Shown: positions 43,543-52,323, counted from the first letter of the stretch. The stretch: 64,000 nt of DNA from Thalassospira profundimaris (GCF_003326755.1 NZ_JPWH01000002.1:1-64000); one strand, 5' to 3'. Notes: a model not told the origin generated them from the sequence alone. Made by a program: numbers and translations.

Positions 43543-45141
43543 ATGATGGGCGTGAATACGGAACGGCGCAAATTTATCGGTTATATGGGGGCGGCGGTCG
43601 CGGCGGGCTTGATCCCGGGCGGGGTATCGCGCGCCTTTGCCGCAGAGCGCAGCACCGGCCTGCCGCGCGGTGAAAAAAAGCCGTTTTCATTTGAGGGCGT
43701 AATTGGCTGGGCGCGTGAGCAGGCAAAAAAGCCTTACCAGCCGCCGGTAATTTCCGATGCCCTGAAAAATGTGCTCTCGCGTATTGATTATGATGCCTAT
43801 CAAAAGATCCGGTTTGATACGGATAAGGCCTTGTGGCTGCATCAGGAGGGTGTGCCGCCAATTGCGCCCTTTCATCAAAACCGGGGTACTCAGGAAAAAG
43901 TGCGCCTTTATACAGTGGAAAACGGGCAGGCGCAGGAAGTGGAATATGACCCGTCGGCCTTTACTTATAAGGGCGATATTCAGGCGGGTGATATGCCCGG
44001 TGACGCGGGATGGGGTGGTTTTCGTGCCCTTTATGAAAAGGACCATTCGCGCGACTGGCTGGCCTTTATGGGCGCGTCCTATTTTCGTTGTGCCGGGCCG
44101 CAGGACCAATATGGTTTGTCGGCCCGTGCCGTTGCCGTCAATATCGTCCTGCATGACCAGCCAGAGGAATTTCCCCGTTTTACCGAATTCTGGCTGGAAC
44201 CCGCCCAGGATGGCGGCCTGCATATTTATGCGCTGCTCGATAGCCCCAGCCTGACCGGGGCGATGAAAATTGCCTGTCAGAAGCCCAATGATACCGACAT
44301 TGTGATGGATGTGACGGTGCGCTTTTTCACCCGGCAGGCCATTCGCCGGTTGGGGATTGCGCCGCTGACCAGCATGTTCTGGTTTTCGGAAACCAACCGC
44401 GACGAGGCGGTGGATTGGCGGCCGGAAATTCATGACAATGACGGGCTTGCCCTATGGACCGGAACGGGCGAGCGTTTGTGGCGACCGCTTGACAACCCCA
44501 AACACACCCGCACCAGCAGCTTTGTCGATCAGTCGCCCAAGGGTTTTGGCCTGATGCAGCGCGATCGCAGCTTTGCCAATTATCAGGATGATGGCGTGTT
44601 TTATGACCGTCGGCCATCCTTGTGGATTGAGCCCAAAGGCGACTGGAACAAGGGCATGGTTCAGCTTTTGGAAATCCCGACCGATGATGAAATCCACGAT
44701 AATATCGGGGCCTATTGGACGACGGACGAGGAAATCCCCGCCGGGGAAGAACGTGCCTGGCAATACCGGATGCACTGGATGAAGGCGGACATGTTTGGGG
44801 CGGCCAATGTGGGGCATACCATTGCCACCCGGACCGGGCGCGCCGGGGTGCCGGGGCAGAAACGCCCGGATACGGGCCTGAAATATGCCATCGATTTTGC
44901 TGGCGGCGATCTTGCCAGTTACAAAACCGAGGATAAAAAGATTACCGCGGATGTATCGGCCAGCAATGCCGCGATTCAAAATGCCTATTGTCTGCGCGTG
45001 GTCGGGCAGGATTACTGGCGATTGGTGTTTGATGTCTTTCCCGATGGCAACGGCCCGGTCAATTTGCGCGCCAGCCTGAAAGACGGCGACCGGCAGTTAA
45101 CCGAAAGCTGGGTGTTTGAGCATCGCGAACATCATTTTTAG
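43543..45141 (+). CDS. Periplasmic glucan biosynthesis protein, OpgD/MdoG family
   Basis: 532 residues with a twin-arginine signal (ERRKFIGYMGAAVAAGL), as in E. coli OpgD; OpgG itself is Sec-exported. The mature part carries the MdoG domain: DYDAYQKIRFDTDKALW, then ASYFRCAGPQDQYGLSARAVAVN and a C-terminal immunoglobulin-like part (from about 420). It acts on the beta-glucan backbone in the periplasm. No glucosyltransferase gene opgH is beside it, so it works with a distant partner or tailors glucans alone. It is a single gene by spacing. Confidence 0.88.
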   Translation: MMGVNTERRKFIGYMGAAVAAGLIPGGVSRAFAAERSTGLPRGEKKPFSFEGVIGWAREQAKKPYQPPVISDALKNVLSRIDYDAYQKIRFDTDKALWLHQEGVPPIAPFHQNRGTQEKVRLYTVENGQAQEVEYDPSAFTYKGDIQAGDMPGDAGWGGFRALYEKDHSRDWLAFMGASYFRCAGPQDQYGLSARAVAVNIVLHDQPEEFPRFTEFWLEPAQDGGLHIYALLDSPSLTGAMKIACQKPNDTDIVMDVTVRFFTRQAIRRLGIAPLTSMFWFSETNRDEAVDWRPEIHDNDGLALWTGTGERLWRPLDNPKHTRTSSFVDQSPKGFGLMQRDRSFANYQDDGVFYDRRPSLWIEPKGDWNKGMVQLLEIPTDDEIHDNIGAYWTTDEEIPAGEERAWQYRMHWMKADMFGAANVGHTIATRTGRAGVPGQKRPDTGLKYAIDFAGGDLASYKTEDKKITADVSASNAAIQNAYCLRVVGQDYWRLVFDVFPDGNGPVNLRASLKDGDRQLTESWVFEHREHHF

Positions 45142-45223
45142 GTGCTGTCGGCAGGGGTGAAGCGCGTCAGGGCGGGGTGTGTTGGGCACCTCGCCCTGAT
45201 TTTATAAATATTCAAACTTCCTT

Positions 45224-45241
45224 TATAGCCATTTGGTTATA
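45224..45241. promoter_or_regulatory. Imperfect palindrome upstream of pobA
   Basis: TATAGCCA and TGGTTATA halves form an 18-bp imperfect dyad about 125 bp before pobA, next to TTTATAAAT. It could be part of the pobA promoter; no regulator gene adjoins it. Confidence 0.3.
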
Positions 45242-45366
45242 GATGTTCGTTTTGTGCCTGTCTTTTCCGGGTTTGTCCATTCATCCTGCCTGGGCGGCGC
45301 GGTATTCTGTGATCATAACAAAGGCCATGTTGGGCCGAATGAGAATAAGATCATCAGGAAAGCGTC

Positions 45367-46539
45367 ATGTATGTTCCCGTTGTTATTGTCGGCAGTGGCC
45401 CGGCAGGCTTGCTGTTATCGCATCTGTTAAAACGCCGTGGTATCGAAAGCATCATTCTGGAGCGCAAAAGCCGCGAGCATGTTGAAGGCCGCATTCGCGC
45501 CGGGGTGCTGGAGATGGGGACGGTTGGCCTGATGCGCAAAATCGGCGTTGATCAACGGATGAATGCCGAGGGCATTTTGCATGATGGCATTTACATTAGC
45601 GTCGATGGCGAGCGCCATCATATCAATATGAAAGAGCTGACCGGCGGGCAAACGGTGATGATTTATGGTCAGACCGAACTGACCAAGGATTTGATTGCCG
45701 TACGGCTGGAACAGGGGGGCGAGATTGTTTTCGAGGCCGAAGACGTCAGCCTGCATGACATAGAAAGCGACCGTGCCACGGTTCGCTATGTCAAGGATGG
45801 GGCCGAGCACAGCCTGACATGTGATTATATCGCGGCCTGTGACGGGTATCATGGTGTCGGGCGGCGCACCATGCCGGAAAACCGGCTGAAAACCTTTGAA
45901 CGGGTTTATCCCTTTGGCTGGTTGGGGATTTTGGCAAAGGCCAAACCGGTGGCCGATGAACTGATTTATGCCTGCCATCAACGGGGATTTGCCCTGTGTT
46001 CGATGCGATCTGAAACGGTGGTGCGCCATTATGTTCAGGTTCCCAGTGACGCAAGAATCGAAGACTGGTCCGATGACCGGTTCTGGAACGAATTGCGTCG
46101 GCGCCTTGGACCGCGGGATGCCGAGTTGGTTAATGAAGGCGAGGTATTTGAAAAAAGCATTGCGCCGCTAAGAAGTTTTGTTGCCGAGCCCATGTCGCAC
46201 GGAAGACTGTTTTTGGCGGGGGACGCGGCGCATATCGTGCCGCCCACCGGGGCCAAGGGGCTTAATCTGGCGGCGAGTGACGTGCATTATCTGTCACAGG
46301 CGCTGATTGCCAGGTTTTGCTACAATGATGAACGACCCTTGGCACATTATTCGCAACAGGCGACAGCACGGGTGTGGAAATCCGAGCGTTTTTCCTGGTG
46401 GATGACGTCAATGCTGCATCGCTTTGGTGATGAGGGTACTTTTGATGGCCGGATGCGTCGGGCGGAACTGGATTATATGCTGTCATCGAAGGCTGGCAAA
46501 ACCGTGCTTGCCGAAAATTATGTCGGTTTGCCGTTTTAG
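45367..46539 (+). CDS. pobA: 4-hydroxybenzoate 3-monooxygenase
   Basis: 390 residues, the usual PobA length. FAD motif GSGPAG near residue 9 after PVVIV, the RIRAGVLE segment that contacts the substrate region, the internal CDGYHGVGRR (DG motif) and GDAAHIVPPTGAKGLNLA. It uses NADPH and oxygen to turn 4-hydroxybenzoate into protocatechuate. It is alone here: neither protocatechuate ring-cleavage genes nor a PobR regulator are in the window. Confidence 0.94.
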   Translation: MYVPVVIVGSGPAGLLLSHLLKRRGIESIILERKSREHVEGRIRAGVLEMGTVGLMRKIGVDQRMNAEGILHDGIYISVDGERHHINMKELTGGQTVMIYGQTELTKDLIAVRLEQGGEIVFEAEDVSLHDIESDRATVRYVKDGAEHSLTCDYIAACDGYHGVGRRTMPENRLKTFERVYPFGWLGILAKAKPVADELIYACHQRGFALCSMRSETVVRHYVQVPSDARIEDWSDDRFWNELRRRLGPRDAELVNEGEVFEKSIAPLRSFVAEPMSHGRLFLAGDAAHIVPPTGAKGLNLAASDVHYLSQALIARFCYNDERPLAHYSQQATARVWKSERFSWWMTSMLHRFGDEGTFDGRMRRAELDYMLSSKAGKTVLAENYVGLPF

Positions 46540-46671
46540 GCTGTTTTACAATTGAACCTCGCAGGGAGATTGCCACCAAATCATCACATTTGCGATGGAA
46601 CCGGCACAGGGCTGTTGCGTTAGAGAAGTGTTGTAAAAGACAACAGGTCATAACAAAACAAGGAGGTCCCG

Positions 46672-46971
46672 ATGGTGGCCAAGAATGAAGCCGAGACGAG
46701 CACTGACGCTTCCAAGCTGCAGGCCGAGGTTGAGACCCTTCGCAAAGATCTGGCCGAAGTGACCAAAACACTGAAAACGATGGCCCGTGAAAACGGTGAA
46801 AGCCGTGCGGCAGAAGCAGCACAGCGTGTGCGTGAAATGTCCGGTCAGGCCCGTGAACAGTTTGACCATGCCCGCGAGGTTGCCGTTGGGCAGGTACGTG
46901 AACGTCCGCTGGTTACTGTTGCAGCGACCTTTGGTATTGGCCTGTTAATTGGCCGCCTGCTGCAACGATGA
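46672..46971 (+). CDS. DUF883 (ElaB/YqjD-like) membrane-anchored protein
   Basis: 99 residues with AGGAGG before the ATG. A long charged helix (residues 8-75, rich in Glu, Lys, Arg and Ala, coiled-coil prone) is followed by one C-terminal membrane segment (LVTVAATFGIGLLIGRLL). E. coli YqjD-type proteins anchor inactive ribosomes to the inner membrane in stationary phase; the same role here is by analogy. Its stop overlaps the next gene. Confidence 0.88.
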   Translation: MVAKNEAETSTDASKLQAEVETLRKDLAEVTKTLKTMARENGESRAAEAAQRVREMSGQAREQFDHAREVAVGQVRERPLVTVAATFGIGLLIGRLLQR

Positions 46972-47564
46972 TTGATCAGCTCATCGAGGCAATCGGTGAC
47001 ATGGCGCAGGCCGCAGCCGCAAGGCTTGCGGCCATCGCCGTGATTGGTGTTGTGATGCTGGTGGGGGCCGGGTTTGTTCTGGCATCCATTTATATGGGGC
47101 TTGCCGCCCATGTTGGCCCGGTGGTGTCGGCACTTACGGTTGGTTTGGTGCTGATTGTGCTGGCACTGGTGGCGATTGCCATCTGGTTTGGCAAAAGCCC
47201 GGCCTATGAGACCGGAGAAAAGCAAAAAACACCCGGCACCGCCGCACCGCGCAGCGAAGATGACATGATCATGGATTTGCTGATCGATGCCGCCCGGACC
47301 GGCTTTGCCACCGGGCAGGGCAATAAAGCGGCGATGAATAAAGGGTTTGAAAGCCTGTTTCGCGATTTGGACGGGCTGGGTGTTTTTGACCGTCGCCAAA
47401 CCGTGGCCGACGCCCTAGAGCGCGCCGAGAAGGCCCAGAAAGCCGCGATGGAGCGTGCCGCGAACATGCAGGATTCCCCGGAAACGGACGGAATTGACGA
47501 TATATTGCACGACAATAATCAAACCACCCCCTTCCCGCGCGATCCCGGCCAGGACCGCATGTAA
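46968..47564 (+). CDS. Phage-holin-like family membrane protein (YqjE type)
   Basis: 198 residues. Two hydrophobic helices (about 15-42 and 48-75) resemble the PF07332 holin-like family found beside YqjD genes; it is not evidence of a phage. The remaining C-terminal half is soluble, with an Ala-rich charged helix (ALERAEKAQKAAMERAA) and an acidic end. The start overlaps the DUF883 stop (ATGATTG), so both are one operon. Function is unknown; a membrane partner of the DUF883 protein is likely. Confidence 0.8.
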   Translation: MIDQLIEAIGDMAQAAAARLAAIAVIGVVMLVGAGFVLASIYMGLAAHVGPVVSALTVGLVLIVLALVAIAIWFGKSPAYETGEKQKTPGTAAPRSEDDMIMDLLIDAARTGFATGQGNKAAMNKGFESLFRDLDGLGVFDRRQTVADALERAEKAQKAAMERAANMQDSPETDGIDDILHDNNQTTPFPRDPGQDRM

Positions 47565-47593
47565 CCCGGGCCAGCTTCAGGATATGAAAACAA

Positions 47594-47632
47594 AAAACCG
47601 GCAATCAGCCCAGGCTGTGCCGGTTTTGTTGT
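47594..47632. terminator. Bidirectional terminator between the YqjE-like and hpt genes
   Basis: Arms AAAACCGGCA (47594-47603) and TGCCGGTTTT (47618-47627), perfect over 10 bp with A-run and T-run at the two sides, between convergent genes. Confidence 0.88.
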
Positions 47633-47648
47633 GTGCGGAAAATGTTGT

Positions 47649-48185
47649 TTATTCGCCGTGGAAATGCACCGTGCCGATAAAGGGCAGGTTGCGATTGTTC
47701 TGGGCGTAGTCAATGCCATATCCGACGACAAATTCGTCAGGGATGTCAAAACCGCAATAATGAATGGGAATGTCCACTTCGCGGCGGGATGCCTTGTTCA
47801 GCAGCGTGCAGATTTCAAGCCGGTTGGGATCGCGGGTTTGCAGCAGGCGGACGACTTCGGACAGGGTGTAGCCGGTATCGATGATGTCTTCGACCAGCAA
47901 AACATCCTTACCCCGAATTTGCCCGTCAAGATCCTTGACGATGCGCACACTGCGCGAGCTTTCGGTAGAGTCGCCATAGCTGGATGCGACCATGAAATCG
48001 ACCTCGACGGGCACGGTCAGTTTGCGTGCCAGATCGGCGATAAACACGAATGATCCGCGCAGCAGGCCGACCACGATCAGTTTTTGGGTATCTTTGAAAT
48101 TTTCGTTGATCTGGGCTGCCAGCGTGTCGATTTTCGCGGCAATTTCCTCAGCAGTGATCAACGGCTTGACATCATAATCGGCCAT
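47649..48185 (-). CDS. hpt: Hypoxanthine phosphoribosyltransferase
   Basis: 178 residues, the common bacterial Hpt size. It salvages hypoxanthine (and guanine) with PRPP. The PRPP motif [14 protein letters not shown] lies near residues 95-108, the [13 protein letters not shown] loop near 44-56 and the C-terminal purine-contact segment is [23 protein letters not shown] single gene, convergent with the YqjE-like gene. Confidence 0.95.
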   Translation of the reverse strand: MADYDVKPLITAEEIAAKIDTLAAQINENFKDTQKLIVVGLLRGSFVFIADLARKLTVPVEVDFMVASSYGDSTESSRSVRIVKDLDGQIRGKDVLLVEDIIDTGYTLSEVVRLLQTRDPNRLEICTLLNKASRREVDIPIHYCGFDIPDEFVVGYGIDYAQNNRNLPFIGTVHFHGE

Positions 48186-48278
48186 TCGTCCGGGTCCCCG
48201 AAGGTGGAATTGTTCAATGCAGGCGTTGCTACCACAGGCGTTGGGGCTTGACCAGCCTGCTTGCGGTTGAATATGTGA

Positions 48279-49001
48279 TCAGGTTATCTCGGCAGCTTTT
48301 AAGAATACCGGTTTATCGCCGTCATGCCATTGGGCATATTTTGCCATGACACCGTTAAAAAACGGGCTTTGCAACATTGTTTCCAGCCAGCGATGCAAAT
48401 GGACAAAGGGCAGGGCATCAAAGCGTGCCTGGTCGGTGCGGGCAAACTGGCGGATAAAGGGGGCGATGGCAAAATCGGCCAAGGCCGGGCGCGCTCCAAA
48501 CAGATATTTGCCGACAGCAAGCCTGCCATCCAGCCGGTTCAGAATTTTTTCGCCCTGTTCACGGTGAAAGTCCGGGTCGGCCCCTTCGTAGCGGCTGGCA
48601 TATTTATAGCGGTCCAGGTTGGTTTTGAACGGGCCGTCATTTTGCGCAATCAGAACCAGCATGTCGTCAAGTGTGCCGCTTTCCGGGTTCAGCCATTCAT
48701 GCGGGTCGTTTTCGGCCAGCGCCCAGACCATGATTTCCAGGCTTTCGTCAATCACCGTGCTATCGGGCAAAACCAGTACGGGAACGGTGCCTTTTGGGGA
48801 TGCCTCAAGCATCGCTGCCGGTTTGTCGCGCAGGACAACTTCGCGCAGTTCCACATCAATGTCGGCTGCCATCAGGCTCATACGGGCCCGCATGGCATAG
48901 GGACAGCGGCGAAAACTGTATAAAACCGGATATGAGGCATTGGACACGGATGGATCCATTGTGTCCTTGCCCGAGGCAGGGGGGTGTGTTTGCTGGGTCA
49001 T
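48279..49001 (-). CDS. Glutathione S-transferase family protein
   Basis: 240 residues; a start at the inner Met (MDPSVSN) would give about 225. The thioredoxin-like N-domain has CPYAMRARMSL (Cys in the active-site region), GTVPVLVLPD with the cis-Pro, and DESLEIMVWAL, the glutathione gamma-glutamyl contact. The helical C-domain contains RPALADFAIAPFIRQFA. The Cys points to an omega- or beta-like thiol transferase or reductase. Substrate unknown. Confidence 0.87.
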   Translation of the reverse strand: MTQQTHPPASGKDTMDPSVSNASYPVLYSFRRCPYAMRARMSLMAADIDVELREVVLRDKPAAMLEASPKGTVPVLVLPDSTVIDESLEIMVWALAENDPHEWLNPESGTLDDMLVLIAQNDGPFKTNLDRYKYASRYEGADPDFHREQGEKILNRLDGRLAVGKYLFGARPALADFAIAPFIRQFARTDQARFDALPFVHLHRWLETMLQSPFFNGVMAKYAQWHDGDKPVFLKAAEIT

Positions 49002-49304
49002 GGTATCGACTTAACCATAAGGGGCGTGCTTTGCAACCAACTTTGACCGACACGGGTATCGCACGGGAAGCAAAGCCGTTATAATTAATCTGTTCTGACA
49101 GTTCTGTCGCGGGACATCGTGAGGGTTCTTCTGGAACAGGGCAAAAAAGTTGGTCATTTTGCAAGGGACGGGCTTGATTTGTTGGCCCGGTTTGTGAAAG
49201 GAACTGCACGGGATTTTTCGTTTTGCGCCCCGGGGCAGGAAAACGGCGTTTTGCTGTGCCGCCCGCGCGCATTGACGACAACAGTGGAAACAAGGAAGCC
49301 GAGT

Positions 49305-49523
49305 ATGACACCGTCCGAAATTGCACGGGTAACAAATTATCTGCGTCGCACCTTTGATAATAACCGCATTGCCATTGATCCGCCGCGTTCAAAGGGGCAG
49401 CCGGTTGAAATGCGGATTGGTGACGAATTTCTGGGCGTTTTGCACCGTGATGAAGACGAAGGCGAAATCAGCTATTCCCTGCAGATCATGATCCTTGAAG
49501 AAGACCTGCCGCCGCTTGTTTGA
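49305..49523 (+). CDS. DUF3126 family protein
   Basis: 72 residues from the ATG at 49305, preceded by AAGGAAG; the open frame back to 49119 is not conserved-looking. The sequence MTPSEIARVTNYLRRTF, then DPPRSKGQPVEMRIGDEFLGVLHRDEDEGEISYSLQI fits the short alphaproteobacterial DUF3126 family. No function is known. A terminator follows. Confidence 0.85.
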   Translation: MTPSEIARVTNYLRRTFDNNRIAIDPPRSKGQPVEMRIGDEFLGVLHRDEDEGEISYSLQIMILEEDLPPLV

Positions 49524-49567
49524 GCGTGCCAAAGTTTTTGGTCTTTGACCACAGGCGCAAGCCGCAA

Positions 49568-49602
49568 AAAAACGCCCTGCCGAGAAGCGGGGCGTTTTTG
49601 CA
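49568..49602. terminator. Bidirectional terminator after the DUF3126 gene
   Basis: Arms AAAAACGCCC (49568-49577) and GGGCGTTTTT (49590-49599), between convergent genes. Confidence 0.88.
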
Positions 49603-49638
49603 TTTTGACGTATTAAAACCGGCTGTTTTTAATGTGGT

Positions 49639-50487
49639 TTATGCGATGTCAAAGGCGGTGCTGCGGGTGATGTCCTCCCACTGGGACAGTTCATCGTCAA
49701 GGCGTGCCATTTTGGTGCGGACAAGGTCAAGCGCATCTTCCCCCAACAACAGATGAACCGGCGGGTTTGGCAGCCCGATGATATGCAAAAGCGCCTGTGC
49801 CGCCTTGGCCGGGTTCCCGGCCTGGTGGCCGTTTTTCTGGTTGCGGGCATCGCGGATGGGGTCAAACAGGCTGTCATAATCGGTGATGCTGCGACGTGTC
49901 CGGACCATTGAACGCCCGGCCCAGTCGGTGCGGAAGGACCCCGGTGCAATGGCGGTAACATGAATGCCAAACGGGGCGACTTCGCTGGCGAGGGTTTCGG
50001 AAATGCCTTCAAGGGCGAACTTTGACCCGCAATAATAGGAAATGCCCGGCATTGTGATAAAACCGCCCATCGAGGTGATATTGATGATATGCCCGGACCG
50101 GCGCTGGCGCATGGCGGGCAGGATGGCCTTGATCATGGCAACCGCCCCAAAAACATTGGCATTGAATTGCGCGATCAGTTCTTCAAGCGGGCTTTCTTCA
50201 AGAATGCCTTCGTGGCCGTAACCGGCATTATTGACCAACACATCAATCGGCCCGATGTTGGACTGCGCCGCGTCAATTGCCGGGCCAATGGCGTCGAATT
50301 GCGTAATGTCCAGCAAAATGGCGTGGGCCTTTTCGTGCATATCGGCAAACGCCTTTTGCGCGGTTTCGTTGCGGACAGTGCCAATGACTGTATGACCGTC
50401 ATTCAGGGCGGCGGTGGCAAAGGCCCTGCCAAAACCGGAACTGACACCGGTGATCAGGAATGTTTTCTGGGGTGAATGTTTTGTCAT
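49639..50487 (-). CDS. SDR family oxidoreductase
   Basis: 282 residues. Classical SDR motifs: TGVSSGFGRAF at about 12-22, NNAGYGHEG, the Ser in NITSMGG, YYCGSKFALEG as the Tyr-x3-Lys and APGSFRTDWAG. The Arg in TVRNE after the second strand suggests NADPH preference. It diverges from the LysR regulator, which probably controls it through the long palindrome between them. Substrate unknown. Confidence 0.88.
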   Translation of the reverse strand: MTKHSPQKTFLITGVSSGFGRAFATAALNDGHTVIGTVRNETAQKAFADMHEKAHAILLDITQFDAIGPAIDAAQSNIGPIDVLVNNAGYGHEGILEESPLEELIAQFNANVFGAVAMIKAILPAMRQRRSGHIINITSMGGFITMPGISYYCGSKFALEGISETLASEVAPFGIHVTAIAPGSFRTDWAGRSMVRTRRSITDYDSLFDPIRDARNQKNGHQAGNPAKAAQALLHIIGLPNPPVHLLLGEDALDLVRTKMARLDDELSQWEDITRSTAFDIA

Positions 50488-50583
50488 TTGCGATCCTTTC
50501 AGCAGAAGGGCCAGGCTCGGGGACGCAATGTCCAGTGCTGGCCGGGAACGGATCGCAGGCTAGTGAACGGCAATTATTTGGTA

Positions 50584-50626
50584 TATGCTGTAATATTCAA
50601 ATATACTATTTGGATTTTACAGCATA
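50584..50626. promoter_or_regulatory. 43-bp palindrome in the SDR/LysR divergent promoter
   Basis: Outer arms TATGCTGTAA (50584-50593) and TTACAGCATA (50617-50626) and inner arms CAAATA (50598-50603) and TATTTG (50607-50612) share one axis at 50605; 18 of 21 base pairs are symmetric. It ends at the base before the LysR start codon. A LysR binding site that also overlaps its own start is likely. Confidence 0.65.
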
Positions 50627-51544
50627 ATGCGGGGTAGTGAATTTTCCGATATGCGGGCCTTCGTCGCCATTGTCGAGGAAGGCAATTTTTCGCGGGCCGC
50701 TGCAAGACTGCGTATTTCGCCGTCAACTCTGAGCCAGACCATCCGCCAGTTTGAAGAGCGTATTGGTGCACAATTGCTGATCCGCACAACGCGCAGCATG
50801 TCGGTAACGCATGCCGGGCAGCGCCTGTTTGACCGTTTTCGCCCGGCCCTGCGGGAAATGGAAGCCGCCCTGGGCGAGGTGCGCAATTTGCAAGGCGCTG
50901 TTTCGGGCACGGTGCGCATGGTGCTGCCGCGACTGGCACTGGCATCCCTAGTGGAACCGCATCTGGGCGATTTTGCCCGTGCATATCCGGAAATTCATTT
51001 GGAACTGGGGATCAATGATGCGGTCATCGACATTGTGGGCGATGGCTTTGACGTTGGCATCACCCTGGGCGAGCTTTTGGAGCAGGATATGGTGGCGGTG
51101 AAAATGGGGCCGGATCTACGCCAGCTTGCCGTTGCCGCGCCCGAATATCTTGCCCGATACGGCACCCCGGAAACACCGGCAGAATTGCTGGCGCATAACT
51201 GCATTAACTGGCGCAAACCGGGCAGTGACAAAATTTATAACTGGGAATTTTTTGATGCCGGCCGGTGGTTTGGCGTTGCGGTTCAGGGATCGCTGATGGT
51301 TTCGCATCGTGATACGGCGTTGCAGGCCGCAGCCCAGGGGGCGGGCATTGCCTTTGCCTATTGGTCCTCGCAATGGATGCAACCCCTTATCGATGCCGGA
51401 AGGCTGGTGCCCTTGCTTGAAAAATATTCCCCGCAATTTCCGGGCTGGTATTTGTATTATGCGCGCCAGCATCAAACCCCGGCGGCGGTGCGCGCGGTAA
51501 TCGACTTTTTCCGCGCTGCCAACCGGCCTTCGGATGGTTCGTGA
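50627..51544 (+). CDS. LysR family transcriptional regulator
   Basis: 305 residues. The helix-turn-helix at about 9-65 (FSDMRAFVAIVEEGNFSRAAARLRISPSTLSQTIRQFEERIG) is followed by the periplasmic-binding-like effector domain from about 92. The start at 50627 gives the normal N-terminal length, but no ribosome site precedes it because the palindrome runs right up to the ATG; a leaderless transcript is possible. It is divergent from the SDR gene. Confidence 0.92.
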   Translation: MRGSEFSDMRAFVAIVEEGNFSRAAARLRISPSTLSQTIRQFEERIGAQLLIRTTRSMSVTHAGQRLFDRFRPALREMEAALGEVRNLQGAVSGTVRMVLPRLALASLVEPHLGDFARAYPEIHLELGINDAVIDIVGDGFDVGITLGELLEQDMVAVKMGPDLRQLAVAAPEYLARYGTPETPAELLAHNCINWRKPGSDKIYNWEFFDAGRWFGVAVQGSLMVSHRDTALQAAAQGAGIAFAYWSSQWMQPLIDAGRLVPLLEKYSPQFPGWYLYYARQHQTPAAVRAVIDFFRAANRPSDGS

Positions 51545-51584
51545 CAGAAATAACAACAAAGCGCCTGTTGGGATGACCTGATAT

Positions 51585-51607
51585 AAGATATATTTCAAAT
51601 ATGTTTT
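51585..51607. promoter_or_regulatory. NsrR-type operator before nsrR
   Basis: Two 11-bp halves AAGATATATTT (51585-51595) and AAATATGTTTT (51597-51607) around a central C. They match the known NsrR dyad (AAGATGYATTT-N-AAATRCATCTT) at most positions. It lies about 70 bp before the NsrR-like start, so autoregulation is likely. Confidence 0.65.
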
Positions 51608-51679
51608 TTGGGCTGGTTTTGTCCGGTTGGTCTTACCGGATCGCCCGCCTGCCAGGACCGCCAATATGAAGGCTTGCTC

Positions 51680-52141
51680 ATGCGCTTAACCGTTTTTAGC
51701 GATTATACCCTGCGGACATTGCTGTATTTGGCCTTGCAACGCGACGGGCTGGCAACGATTGACGAGATCGCACAGGCCTATGGCATATCGCGCAATCATT
51801 TGATGAAGGTTGTCAATCATTTGTCCCGACGCCAGATCATCCAAACCGTGCGCGGCAAAGGCGGAGGCATGGCGCTGGCGCGGTTGCCGCGGGACATTAA
51901 TGTCGGCGCGGTGGTGCGCGATACCGAAAAAGACAGCCACATTGTTGAATGTTTTGACCCCGCCCGTGCAGGGTGCTGCCGGATCGAGGCGGCGTGTGGC
52001 TTGCAGCATGTATTGCATCGGGCGAGAGAGGCATTCTACGCCGTGCTGGACGATGTTACCTTGGAGGATTTGCTGGGGACCCGCCAGGAGAAAATGGCCG
52101 AAATGCTCGGGATGATGCCGTTTTCGCCAGCGCGGGAATAG
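51680..52141 (+). CDS. nsrR: Rrf2 family nitric-oxide-responsive repressor NsrR
   Basis: 153 residues from the ATG at 51680. The winged helix is MRLTVFSDYTLRTLLYLAL with DEIAQAYGISRNHLMKVVNHL and the wing RGKGGGM. Cluster ligands: Cys91, Cys100 and Cys106, with an extra Cys at 99 (ECFDPARAGCC, AACGL), which would hold an iron-sulphur cluster destroyed by NO. NsrR normally represses NO-detoxifying genes. None of those is in the window; the nearest downstream gene is a chemoreceptor with an NsrR-like palindrome before it. Confidence 0.9.
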   Translation: MRLTVFSDYTLRTLLYLALQRDGLATIDEIAQAYGISRNHLMKVVNHLSRRQIIQTVRGKGGGMALARLPRDINVGAVVRDTEKDSHIVECFDPARAGCCRIEAACGLQHVLHRAREAFYAVLDDVTLEDLLGTRQEKMAEMLGMMPFSPARE

Positions 52142-52221
52142 GTTTGGCTTCATCTGGTGGGCAGATGAGGCAATATGAAAGCGAACCATGCAGGAAAGGA
52201 CAGCCCTGCCATGCAATTTAT

Positions 52222-52254
52222 CTTTTAACATGTATTTTATATATATGTTAAAAG
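52222..52254. promoter_or_regulatory. 33-bp palindrome, NsrR-like operator before the CZB chemoreceptor
   Basis: Perfect outer arms CTTTTAACAT (52222-52231) and ATGTTAAAAG (52245-52254); 14 of 16 base pairs of the full dyad are symmetric about 52238. The central 23 bp (52227-52249) have the 11-1-11 NsrR layout, AACATGTATTT then ATATATATGTT. It lies about 70 bp before the receptor start. Confidence 0.6.
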
Positions 52255-52323
52255 GATGCCGTTTTCGGTCACGGTCGAAAAATATCGGGCATTCTTGATG
52301 AACCTTTCTTGGCGAGGCGGCAA

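Noticed and set aside
46968-47564. Holin-family protein as a sign of a prophage
   Set aside because: It is coupled to a DUF883/YqjD-type gene as in ordinary chromosomes, and no other phage gene is present.
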